In this document: positions 53,994-61,751 of the stretch, piece by piece
Layout: each line of letters starts with the position of its first letter
Numbering within the stretch: position 1 is the first letter of the stretch
DNA from: Sediminibacterium salmoneum NBRC 103935
GTDB lineage: Bacteria > Bacteroidota > Bacteroidia > Chitinophagales > Chitinophagaceae
DNA length: 64,000 bases
Reading direction: 5' to 3'
Assembly (NCBI RefSeq): GCF_000511175.1
Contig: NZ_KI866530.1
Location: 355,892 to 419,891, forward strand
Position numbers and translations under genes: made by a program
The notes under the pieces: model-generated
The model's input: only the letters and a program-made list of their open reading frames with translations
Databases searched by the model: none
What the model was told of the DNA's origin: nothing

Positions 53994-55994
53994 TCATTCT
54001 TTCTGCACCAAATGCTGTAAGTTAGGGTCATTCTTGATACGCTCCATTTCACTAACAACAATATTCAGAATGTCTGATTTTATCTGCTTGTAATTGTTTT
54101 CTATTTCCTGCTTCATCTTATCCTCGCCCTGCTCATTTACAAAAGATAAGATTTGCGGTATTTGCTGATAGGCTTTGCTTTCTGCCGCTACCTTTTCATT
54201 GTCCACTACAATTTCGGCGTGAAATATCTTCTGCTCGATACGTTCATCAAAGTTATCTGATACAGAACCAACAAACAAACCTTGTGTAAGTGTTGAGATT
54301 TTGGAAGCCGGAATAAGGCTGTCTAACTGTGTCGAAATAGAGGTAGATTTATCATTGCGGTTAATGGTCATACTTTGGCGTTTCTGTAATACTTTACCGA
54401 AACGTTCCGAAAGGCTTTTTGCTGTTTCGCCAACCACCTGACCACTGAATATATTACCGACAGTATTCTGTATTACCTTGCTTTCCTTGTCGCCGTAATC
54501 CCTTGTTAATTGCGAAAAATCCTGAAAGCCCAAACATACCGCTACCTTATTACTTCTCGCCGTTGCGATAAGATTGTCCAGTCCCCTGAAATAAATTGTG
54601 GGCAACTCATCTATGATAACGGAACTCTTTAGCTGTCCCTTTTTGTTTATCAGCTTTACAATCCTCGAATTGTATAAACCCAAAGCTGCGGAATAAATAT
54701 TTTGACGGTCGGGATTGTTACCCACGCACAAAATTTTAGGTTCTTTCGGGTTGTTGATGTCAAGCGTAAAATCATCGCCCGTCATTACCCAGTAAAGTTG
54801 TGGGCTAATCATCCTTGATAGCGGAATTTTTGCCGATGCGATTTGTCCTTGTAACTGGTCTTGCGCTCCACCTTGCCACGCATCCATAAAGGGCGACAAA
54901 TAATTTTCCAAATCCGGGTATGAAGTTAAAATCGTGAATACGTCCGAATACTTTTTATTGAGTAATTCAATAGCGTGTGGGAATGTACAATACTTGCCAT
55001 CCTCATAGATTTTCAGATACCAAATAATAGCAGCCAATAAGATAATTGGGCTTTCCACGAAAAAATCCCCTTGCTTCTGTATCCACGACCTGTTAAGGTT
55101 CAGCATTATGGTATATGCGGCTTCGTAGGCATCTGAAATATCCGTCATAAAGTCGGGATTGAGCGGGTTGCAACGGTGGCTCTTGCGTGGGTCGTCGAAA
55201 TTTATCACGTAAAATTTCGGCTGAACTTTGTACTTATCCCTGTGCTTCAGCAAATGATTGTAGGCAATGGTGGAAAGGTCGTCGAACTTGAAATCGTAGA
55301 TGTACATACTAAAGCCTTTCTCAATCTGCTGCTTGATGTAGTTGTTTACGATAGCATAAGATTTGCCTGAACCCGGAGTACCCAAAACTATTGATGCCCT
55401 GAACGGATTTACAATGTTTATCCAACCGTTGTTCCATTTGTCTTTGTAGTAAAATTTGGTGGGCAGGTTAACGGAATACTCGTTTTCCATCAGCTTGGTT
55501 TCCTGCTGAAAGCTCTCGTTCTCATTGTTGAAAACATCGTCCATCAGGGTAGTACGGAGTAATCGGCTCATCCATACCCCCGCCATCAGCAAAGCGATAT
55601 AGCCTAAAGAGATAGTAAGGATATACAGGAATGTGCCTGTTGCCGGAGATAGCTTCAGCAATGGTGTGTTCAGGAAGAACAGCACAAAGCCAACGCCCAA
55701 AGCCACGTAAATTTTAGACCAGGTTATCTTCTCATTCTTTACGCCCTTTGTGCCTAAGCAACTCAAAGCAAGTAAAACCAAAGCAAATGCTTTGGTATAA
55801 AGGGTATGTGAAAATAAACCTGTTGTCCGGTCGAAATTGCCTAATATCTTGTTGATTACTTCCAACGTCCAGCCACGTTCTAAAAAGAAACCGTAGCAGA
55901 ACCAATAAAGGTGCATCAGCACCAAAAGAATACTGACTGCCCGCATAAAAGCCATTATCTTGGCAAGTCCTCTTAAATCGTCTTCTCCCTGCAT
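53994..55994 (-). CDS. mobC: Type IV coupling protein, MobC/TraG-like
   Basis: 666 residues. Four N-terminal membrane segments (about 15-36, 65-80, 92-110 and 124-142), then a VirD4/TraG-type ATPase with Walker A GTPGSGKS (205-212), Walker B VIIDELPTIYF and the dynamic AVCLGFQDFSQL block. It brings the relaxase-DNA complex to the transfer channel. In Bacteroidota elements this protein is called MobC. Last gene of the minus-strand mob group. Confidence 0.9.
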   Translation of the reverse strand: MQGEDDLRGLAKIMAFMRAVSILLVLMHLYWFCYGFFLERGWTLEVINKILGNFDRTTGLFSHTLYTKAFALVLLALSCLGTKGVKNEKITWSKIYVALGVGFVLFFLNTPLLKLSPATGTFLYILTISLGYIALLMAGVWMSRLLRTTLMDDVFNNENESFQQETKLMENEYSVNLPTKFYYKDKWNNGWINIVNPFRASIVLGTPGSGKSYAIVNNYIKQQIEKGFSMYIYDFKFDDLSTIAYNHLLKHRDKYKVQPKFYVINFDDPRKSHRCNPLNPDFMTDISDAYEAAYTIMLNLNRSWIQKQGDFFVESPIILLAAIIWYLKIYEDGKYCTFPHAIELLNKKYSDVFTILTSYPDLENYLSPFMDAWQGGAQDQLQGQIASAKIPLSRMISPQLYWVMTGDDFTLDINNPKEPKILCVGNNPDRQNIYSAALGLYNSRIVKLINKKGQLKSSVIIDELPTIYFRGLDNLIATARSNKVAVCLGFQDFSQLTRDYGDKESKVIQNTVGNIFSGQVVGETAKSLSERFGKVLQKRQSMTINRNDKSTSISTQLDSLIPASKISTLTQGLFVGSVSDNFDERIEQKIFHAEIVVDNEKVAAESKAYQQIPQILSFVNEQGEDKMKQEIENNYKQIKSDILNIVVSEMERIKNDPNLQHLVQKE

Positions 55995-56056
55995 TATTTT
56001 AAGTTTTAATGTTCGGGCGTGAATTTAAAGGCTCTATGCAGTGGCTCTAAAAATGT

Positions 56057-56089
56057 GGCAGCCAGTGGCGTTCTGTGGCAGTGTTTGGC
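56057..56089. repeat. Paired GGCAGTGTTTGGC-type repeats, MobB-MobC gap
   Basis: GGCAGCCAGTGGC at 56057-56069 and GGCAGTGTTTGGC at 56077-56089, 20 bases apart. The second is the exact inverse of GCCAAACACTGCC at 58143 and 59983. The pair lies in the non-coding gap between mobB and mobC. Confidence 0.55.
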
Positions 56090-56095
56090 TAAATA

Positions 56096-57382
56096 TTATT
56101 TCTGCCGTCTTTGGCGTTTGCGCTTCTTCTTCATCTTATTGGCAAAGTCCTGTTCCTCGTAATCTTCGCCCTGGGCTTCGGGTAATAAACCGCCCAATGC
56201 TTCAATCAAACCGTCTTCGTGCTTGTCAGTAGTTAAGAAGTCGAACAAATGGTGTGGTTCTTCCGCAGGAAGATCCGCATCATTTGATGTGGATAGTTTG
56301 GGTTGTAAAACGGCAGGTTCTTTAATATCCGGTTTGATGTTATTGTTCCAATAATCATTAAAGGTGTTGGCAGAAAGTTCTGTTGCCAAACGTGAACCGT
56401 TCCAAACTGCTTTGGAATTGTGGTCAATAAATGTGATGCCATAAATACGCCCTGTATCATTCCGGCGCACGACTACGTTAATGCCCTGTGCTGCTAACTG
56501 CTTTTTAAAAGCCTGTTCATCGTTTGTGGTTTTCAGGGCAATGGTAACGGCAGATTTTAGGGTCTGTTTGGTCGGGCTGTCTTTCAAAGCTGTTTTGCAT
56601 TTCGCAAAATGCAATTCCAAAGCCGGAAGCCCTGCGCTCTTTCCGAACAGCGAAGCCTTGAACGGATGCCCTGCTCTATCGCCTTTTTCGTTTAGCGGAA
56701 TATACAATAAGCCCTGCTGCATTTTCCCCTGCAATTCGCCCTCGATTTTCTCGGCGGTTATATTGAACAGGGAAAGCAGGGCGTTGTATTCGCCCAACGT
56801 TTGGTACTGGTAGTAGTTCGGCAGGTGGCGAACAACCGAAGCGATTTGGCTTTTTACATCGCCCGCCCGATAATCTACCGGACGGAAAACCTTATCTGTC
56901 TGTTTGCGCTCCTTGTCCGTTGCGGGTATCAATCGGTACTTTCTTTCCAGTTCACGGCATATGTTCATAGACCGCATTTTCTCGAATTTGTCCGAAATCT
57001 TTTTGCCCTGCTCGTCCACGCAAACCGATACAATGTGTATATGGCTGCGGTCAATATCGGTATGTTTGAATACGATAAAAGGCTGTTCGCCATAACCCAT
57101 TTCCCGCATATACTGTTCTGCCATTTCCCTAAACTTATCATCGCTTACCTTATCGTTCGGGTCAGGATTGAGCGAAATATGCAACGTATGTTTTTCGGTG
57201 TTGCGGTTGGCTATCAGGTAAGGGGCAAAAGACTGGGCTAATTGTGCTACGGAATAATGACCGCTTGCGGTTTCAATCATCTTATTGGCAAACAAAATCT
57301 GCCCGTTTTCATTCTCCACTTTGAGCTGATTGTATGCCAATGCACCATATAAATTTCCGCTTCTTCCGATTTTCGCTATCAC
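56096..57382 (-). CDS. mobB: Relaxase MobB (MOBP-like)
   Basis: 428 residues. Histidine triad HTDIDRSHIHIVSV with H107, H114 and H116 for metal-assisted nicking; upstream HTLHISLNPDPNDK. The N-terminus MIAKIGRSGNLYGALAY includes a candidate catalytic Tyr (Y12 or Y18). Start codon is GTG. Tail is Lys/Arg-rich. It nicks oriT and leads the strand into the recipient. Follows mobA by 7 bases. Confidence 0.9.
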   Translation of the reverse strand: MIAKIGRSGNLYGALAYNQLKVENENGQILFANKMIETASGHYSVAQLAQSFAPYLIANRNTEKHTLHISLNPDPNDKVSDDKFREMAEQYMREMGYGEQPFIVFKHTDIDRSHIHIVSVCVDEQGKKISDKFEKMRSMNICRELERKYRLIPATDKERKQTDKVFRPVDYRAGDVKSQIASVVRHLPNYYQYQTLGEYNALLSLFNITAEKIEGELQGKMQQGLLYIPLNEKGDRAGHPFKASLFGKSAGLPALELHFAKCKTALKDSPTKQTLKSAVTIALKTTNDEQAFKKQLAAQGINVVVRRNDTGRIYGITFIDHNSKAVWNGSRLATELSANTFNDYWNNNIKPDIKEPAVLQPKLSTSNDADLPAEEPHHLFDFLTTDKHEDGLIEALGGLLPEAQGEDYEEQDFANKMKKKRKRQRRQK

Positions 57383-57389
57383 TATTACA

Positions 57390-57824
57390 TTATTTTTTTA
57401 GGTGTTCTTCCTCAAATTTTTCGGTAATCTGAATGATTTTCTGACACAGCATTGCCATTTCAGCCGTCTGTTTTTCCAGTTTGTACAGAAACGCAGCCGC
57501 CTTTTTCTCGGAAAAATTCTTGTACAGCAGCTTTACAATTTGGTTATAGTTCACACCTATGGAACGGAACTGGCTGTGAAAAGAGGTCAGCCGCATATAA
57601 AAATCAACCGTTCCCTTGTCAATCTGGATGGTCTTTATAGTCTTGTCAAAGATGCAGGACGTTATAAAGTGCGCCTTTACCTGCATACCTGATTTATCAA
57701 AAAGGGCAAGAAAACGGGCGTGTTCCTGCTCGTTAAAGGAAATTGTATAGCGGATTGTCGCCGGATCTTCTTTGGGGCGGCGTCCGGTCTTTTTCAATTG
57801 CTTTTTGTTGTTATCGTTCATCAC
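57390..57824 (-). CDS. mobA: Relaxosome accessory protein MobA
   Basis: 144 residues. Basic N-terminus (KKQLKKTGRRPKED) with a ribbon-helix-helix-like segment (ATIRYTISFNEQEHARFLALFDKSGMQ) and helical C-terminus. It resembles the small DNA-binding MobA proteins that help MobB find oriT. Start codon at 57822-57824, or the next ATG three bases on. Immediately downstream of the probable oriT region. Confidence 0.8.
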   Translation of the reverse strand: MMNDNNKKQLKKTGRRPKEDPATIRYTISFNEQEHARFLALFDKSGMQVKAHFITSCIFDKTIKTIQIDKGTVDFYMRLTSFHSQFRSIGVNYNQIVKLLYKNFSEKKAAAFLYKLEKQTAEMAMLCQKIIQITEKFEEEHLKK

Positions 57825-58195
57825 TAATCCATTTTAAAATCCATACAAAACCCTGACTTCGGAAGGTATTTTCTGCCCCCTGCAAAGGGCAAGTTGTTTT
57901 GAGCATCGGAAATCATTCCGAGATGCTCAAAACACAACTTGCCGTGTTCCGGTGAACACAAAAATCCGCCCTGCGGGACGGATTGAATGTAACAGGGAAA
58001 AACGGCTCGATGCCGTTCCCGTTACCCCCTGATATGTCAAAAGACTTTTGCATAAATCCGTTAATAAAAATCACAATACAAAGTAAAGCCCTGTTTACGA
58101 TAGCGTTGCACTGTACCACAGTGCCAAATGCTGCCTCTGAACGCCAAACACTGCCACCACTATACAACTAAATGAATTTGATGAGTTCTTTGCCC
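57825..58195. other. Probable oriT region with multiple dyads
   Basis: Non-coding. It contains GGCAAGTTGT..GATGCTC..CAACTTGCC long inverted repeat (57888-57943) enclosing CGGAA/TTCCG; ATCCGCCC TGC GGGACGGAT (57962-57985); AACGGC/GCCGTT (58002-58018 region); CAAAAGACTTTTG (58038-58050 region); GCACTGT ACC ACAGTGC (58108-58124). It lies between the divergent mobA and traA genes, the usual place for oriT. The nick site itself cannot be identified by eye. Confidence 0.5.
58122..58156. repeat. Paired GCCAAAC-type repeats in the mob-tra gap
   Basis: GCCAAATGCTGCC at 58122-58134 and GCCAAACACTGCC(A) at 58143-58156, 21 bases apart. The second is identical to 59983-59996 and the inverse of 56076-56089. 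Confidence 0.55.
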
Positions 58196-58570
58196 ATGAA
58201 TGTTGGCAGGCAGGCAGACTGCCCGTGCTTCAGGACGAGCTGACGGCACACATTCAAGATGGCAGGTTATCCTGCCAGCAAGATTGCAGGAATGCAAGAA
58301 AGCAAGAGCGCAGGAATGACGGAAAGCGTGACAGCCTGCTATCAGACAATCACGCCTGAGTGACGGATGGAATGACGAACGAAACGAATGCAAGAACGCA
58401 ATCCCGCCTGATAAGATGCCTGAATGAAAGCATTGCTGCTGTACGGCAGGCAAGCAGGTAATCAGCAATCCCCGCAGGCAAGCCCGATGGCTATCCTGCA
58501 AGAAAGACAGCACGAAATCAGGACTGCACGGGTGCAAGCCTGCAAGACTGAAAACAGCAAGATGTAAACT
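58196..58570. repeat. T-poor degenerate repeat region with GCAAG/GCAGG units
   Basis: The plus strand is rich in A, G and C and poor in T, built of loosely repeated units such as GCAAGAA, GCAGGAATG and GCAGGCAAG, about every ten bases. A hairpin TGGCAGG-TTAT-CCTGCCA is at 58260-58277. Long open frames on the minus strand are a by-product of the skew and have no protein-like sequence. Possible roles: centromere-like site for the ParA protein, or part of oriT. Confidence 0.45.
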
Positions 58571-58585
58571 TTAAATTTTAAAAAT

Positions 58586-59353
58586 ATGGACACAAAAAAG
58601 AAACCTCTGTTCGTTGCCTTTTCTTCTCAAAAAGGCGGTGTTGGCAAAAGCACATTTACCACGCTTGTTGCAAGCACGATGCACTATCGGTTGGGCTACA
58701 ACGTAGCCGTATTTGATGCGGATTTTCCGCAGCACAGCTTGATGAAAATGAAAACCCGTGATTTGGCAATGGTAATGGAAAATGAGGCGTTGAAAAAACT
58801 GGCGTATAAGCAGTTTACCACCATCAACAAAAAAGCCTATCCCATTATGCAGCACAAAGCGGATAGCGTACTCGATGCGGCGCACGAATTTGTAAACAGT
58901 TCTCCCGTTCCGCTTGATGTGCTGTTCTTCGACCTGCCGGGAACCGTGAACACGCCCGGCATACTGAAAGCATTGGCGGGAATGCACCACATATTTACGC
59001 CTATCACGGCAGACCGTGTGGTAATGGAAGGTACGCTCATCTTTACGCAGCTTTTACAGGACGTGATTATGAAAAAGGGCGAAACTTCCATACAGACCAT
59101 TAACCTGTTTTGGAACCAGGTGGACGGCAGGGAAAGCACTCCCTTATATGACGTTTACAATCAGCTTATTCAGCAACTGGGATTAAGCCTGATGCAGAGC
59201 CAAGTGAAGAACAGTACCCGCTTTCGCAAAGAAAGCGAAGCCGACAGTAAAACGGTTTTCCGTTCTACCGTAATGCCGCCTGATGAACGTTTAATGAAAG
59301 CCTGCCAGTTAGACCTGTTCATCAACGAATTTTTAAAAATCGTTCAATTATAG
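58586..59353 (+). CDS. traA: ParA-family ATPase, TraA-like
   Basis: 255 residues. Deviant Walker A KGGVGKST at 16-23; Walker B-like DVLFFDLPG (residues 109-117). ParA proteins move or position DNA; TraA of CTnDOT-type elements belongs here. First gene of the plus-strand transfer operon, with the repeat region just upstream. Confidence 0.85.
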   Translation: MDTKKKPLFVAFSSQKGGVGKSTFTTLVASTMHYRLGYNVAVFDADFPQHSLMKMKTRDLAMVMENEALKKLAYKQFTTINKKAYPIMQHKADSVLDAAHEFVNSSPVPLDVLFFDLPGTVNTPGILKALAGMHHIFTPITADRVVMEGTLIFTQLLQDVIMKKGETSIQTINLFWNQVDGRESTPLYDVYNQLIQQLGLSLMQSQVKNSTRFRKESEADSKTVFRSTVMPPDERLMKACQLDLFINEFLKIVQL

Positions 59354-59357
59354 CCTT

Positions 59358-59807
59358 ATGGAAAAAGATAATAAAAGGAAAGCCACGCCGGACATCAACG
59401 AAGAGTTGATGATGAACTTGATGGTGGACGGCGTTAAAAAGGAGGGTTTGCGTTTACCGCCCGAACCTAATGAAGAGCCGGAAAAGGAGGCGACTAAAGA
59501 TGAGGTAAAGCAGGATGATTTATCACATAGCAAACCTGTACAGAAGGAACGTAACCGCACCAAGAAAAATCTTGACGGCAGCTACGGCGAACACTTTTTG
59601 AAAACCCACTCGATGACAAAGCGAGGCGATAAAAGCATTTATATCCGGCAGGAATACCACGAACGGCTATCCCGTATTGTACAGGTAATCGGTAAAGATG
59701 CCATACCCCTGTATGCCTATCTCGATAACATACTGGAGCATCATTTTGAAATATTTGAAAAAGCCATTACCGATGATTTCAACGAAAAGTTTAAACCCAT
59801 TTTTTAA
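59358..59807 (+). CDS. traB: DUF3408 protein, TraB-like
   Basis: 149 residues. Charged N-terminal half (Lys/Glu-rich), then the DUF3408 core SMTKRGDKSIYIRQEYHERLSRIVQVIGKDAIPLYAYLDNILEHHF (segment residues about 95-135), which resembles a ribbon-helix-helix domain. Four bases after traA; a ParB-like partner role is an inference from position. Confidence 0.8.
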   Translation: MEKDNKRKATPDINEELMMNLMVDGVKKEGLRLPPEPNEEPEKEATKDEVKQDDLSHSKPVQKERNRTKKNLDGSYGEHFLKTHSMTKRGDKSIYIRQEYHERLSRIVQVIGKDAIPLYAYLDNILEHHFEIFEKAITDDFNEKFKPIF

Positions 59808-59818
59808 AGCATCTGATT

Positions 59819-60454
59819 ATGGAAATAGTAATTGTGATTTGCCTGCTCATTGTAATTGTCCTGCTTTTGCAGGATAAGATTGTCATTCATAAAAGGTCGG
59901 AGCAAAAGCCCGCACAGGAAAAAGTTAACCCGAACCTGCCTCATATTATGGGGCAGCCGAAGCCAGCAAGAAGCCTTTCTCTGCCAAACACTGCCAATGA
60001 AAGCCAAATGACGGAACCGGAGGTAAACCCTGATAATTTAGACATCGAATACGACGAAAACGAAAACGTCAGCATTCAAATTCCGCAGGAAGAACTGGAC
60101 GAAGTTTTCAGCAATATGCCTGATTTGGAAGAAGAGGAAGAAGAATGGAACAGGTACGGAATATCAGATGGCGATAACGGTTTTGCCCAAGGGGTTACCT
60201 ATGACGAACTAAGCTCCGTAGGGGCGTTGCTGCAAAAAGAAAATTTGGAACAGGCTCAAAAGGAAACAGCGGTAGCCATAGTTCAGAAATTACAGGGAAC
60301 CGAATTATTCAGCCTACTGGAAAATTCCATTGAAGGTGCTTCCCGAAAAATTGCTGAGCTTTTGGATAGCACACTTTCATCTGAAAGCGACGACGGTTCT
60401 TCCACCTTGCGGAAAAGTGATTTGGGTGATTTTGACATTGGGGAGTTTGTGTGA
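59819..60454 (+). CDS. traD: TraD-like protein of the transfer operon
   Basis: 211 residues. N-terminal membrane helix (about 3-19), then a long acidic region (DNLDIEYDENENVSIQ, DLEEEEEEWNRY) and a helical C-terminal part. Commonly annotated as conjugal transfer protein TraD in this element family. It contains one copy of the GCCAAACACTGCC repeat (59983-59996). The tra operon is interrupted after this gene. Confidence 0.7.
   Translation: MEIVIVICLLIVIVLLLQDKIVIHKRSEQKPAQEKVNPNLPHIMGQPKPARSLSLPNTANESQMTEPEVNPDNLDIEYDENENVSIQIPQEELDEVFSNMPDLEEEEEEWNRYGISDGDNGFAQGVTYDELSSVGALLQKENLEQAQKETAVAIVQKLQGTELFSLLENSIEGASRKIAELLDSTLSSESDDGSSTLRKSDLGDFDIGEFV
59983..59996. repeat. GCCAAACACTGCCA repeat inside traD
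   Basis: Identical 14-mer to 58143-58156 and inverse of 56076-56089. It lies in coding sequence (LPNTANE). Confidence 0.5.
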
Positions 60455-60529
60455 GCGAACTCCCTTATTTTATTTGAAATTATTTCAAGTTTTAATATGA
60501 TGTAAAAAGATTATTTCTTGTCTTTTAAT

Positions 60530-60600
60530 AACGATTATAAGTATAAAAATAACATAGTTTGTAATTTTTGAAACGATTTATTTGATTTTTATAACGATTT
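60530..60600 (+). repeat. Three AACGATT direct repeats upstream of the ATPase-protease pair
   Basis: AACGATT at 60530-60536, AACGATTT at 60572-60579 and 60593-60600; starts are 42 and 21 bases apart, multiples of two helical turns. They lie 26 bases or more upstream of the -7 box at 60626. Candidate operator. Confidence 0.5.
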
Positions 60601-60602
60601 TA

Positions 60603-60633
60603 TTGCTTTGTATTCTATTTTTGTGTACGTTTG
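60603..60633 (+). promoter_or_regulatory. Promoter of the ATPase-protease operon
   Basis: TTG at 60603-60605, 20-base spacer, TACGTTTG at 60626-60633 (fits TAnnTTTG). ATG of the ATPase gene at 60656. Confidence 0.6.
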
Positions 60634-60655
60634 TAGCACGTAAACTATAAAAGAA

Positions 60656-61747
60656 ATGTACACGGAGATAATTAAGATAATTGAAGGGGGTTTAAAAAAA
60701 GAGCCGGCTAAAGTAATTCAATACGCTAAAAAGCTTATGGAGAAGCTAACTGAGGAGGGAAATCTTCAATTGGCTAAGGGTATAAAAAACATATTGGAGA
60801 ATAAAGGAACTACTACATTGGCTATGGAGCAATTGATCACTTCGGCACCTGTTGATTCTGAAACAAGGATGAGCATTGTAGATATATTCAATCCTGCTAC
60901 GGTAAAATTAGATATTGTTCTCCCTGAAACTATTGATAGAAATGTAGCAGATTTCATAAAAATCATAAATAATAAGGATAAGATCAAATCTCACGGACTG
61001 CCATTGCAATGTACTTTATTGCTTTATGGTATTCCGGGTGTAGGAAAGACAACTATTGCTAAATATGTTGCTGCACAAACGGGTTTACCTTTAGTTACAG
61101 CCAGACTTGATGCATTAATATCCTCTCTATTGGGAAATACTTCAAAAAATATTAGAAAAGTATTTGAATTTGCTGATAGTAAGCCATGTATATTGTTTTT
61201 AGACGAATTTGATGCAATTGCTAAGGCACGTGACGATCAACATGAAATGGGAGAACTAAAAAGGGTTATAAATAGCCTGTTGCAAAACATTGATGAATTT
61301 TCGCAGAATAATGTTTTAATAGCAGCGACCAATCATCCTGAATTATTGGATAAAGCCATCTGGAGAAGATTCAATAGCGTGATTGAGGTAACTCAACCAA
61401 GTGTTGAAAATATATCCAAAATTATAAGTCTTTATGCAGGAGAATTTGGAAAGGATTTAATCATCGACAAGAAGAAGACTGATAAACTTGTTCAACTTCT
61501 TTCACAAAAAACGCCGTCAGATATCAGGACTATTATAAATAATGCTCTCACACATGCAATTGTCCAAGAAAGAACCGCATTAACTTTAGAGGACTTGTTG
61601 ATAGAGATTTTTCAATTTGAAAAACATGGCAGCTACACAACTGATGAATTAGTAAAATATTTGAATGACAACGGCATTCCTCAAATGCAAATTGCCGAAT
61701 TATTGAGTGTATCCATTCGTCAGATTAGAAACAATTTAAAAGATTAG
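60656..61747 (+). CDS. ietA: AAA ATPase, IetA-like, of a probable anti-phage system
   Basis: 363 residues. Walker A GIPGVGKT at 125-132, Walker B ILFLDEFD at 179-186, sensor-1 ATNHPEL (N226), arginine finger RRF at 237-239. The N-terminal 110 residues are helical. The C-terminus GIPQMQIAELLSVSIRQIRNNL resembles a helix-turn-helix. Followed after 4 bases by a subtilisin-like protease gene; this pair is the layout of the IetAS defence system. AT-rich compared with the tra genes around it, which suggests separate acquisition. Confidence 0.8.
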   Translation: MYTEIIKIIEGGLKKEPAKVIQYAKKLMEKLTEEGNLQLAKGIKNILENKGTTTLAMEQLITSAPVDSETRMSIVDIFNPATVKLDIVLPETIDRNVADFIKIINNKDKIKSHGLPLQCTLLLYGIPGVGKTTIAKYVAAQTGLPLVTARLDALISSLLGNTSKNIRKVFEFADSKPCILFLDEFDAIAKARDDQHEMGELKRVINSLLQNIDEFSQNNVLIAATNHPELLDKAIWRRFNSVIEVTQPSVENISKIISLYAGEFGKDLIIDKKKTDKLVQLLSQKTPSDIRTIINNALTHAIVQERTALTLEDLLIEIFQFEKHGSYTTDELVKYLNDNGIPQMQIAELLSVSIRQIRNNLKD

Positions 61748-61751
61748 TGTT

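Noticed and set aside
58160..58537. 125-codon open frame on the minus strand in the repeat region
   Set aside because: It arises from the T-poor strand skew; the translation is repetitive and has no recognizable domain or start context.
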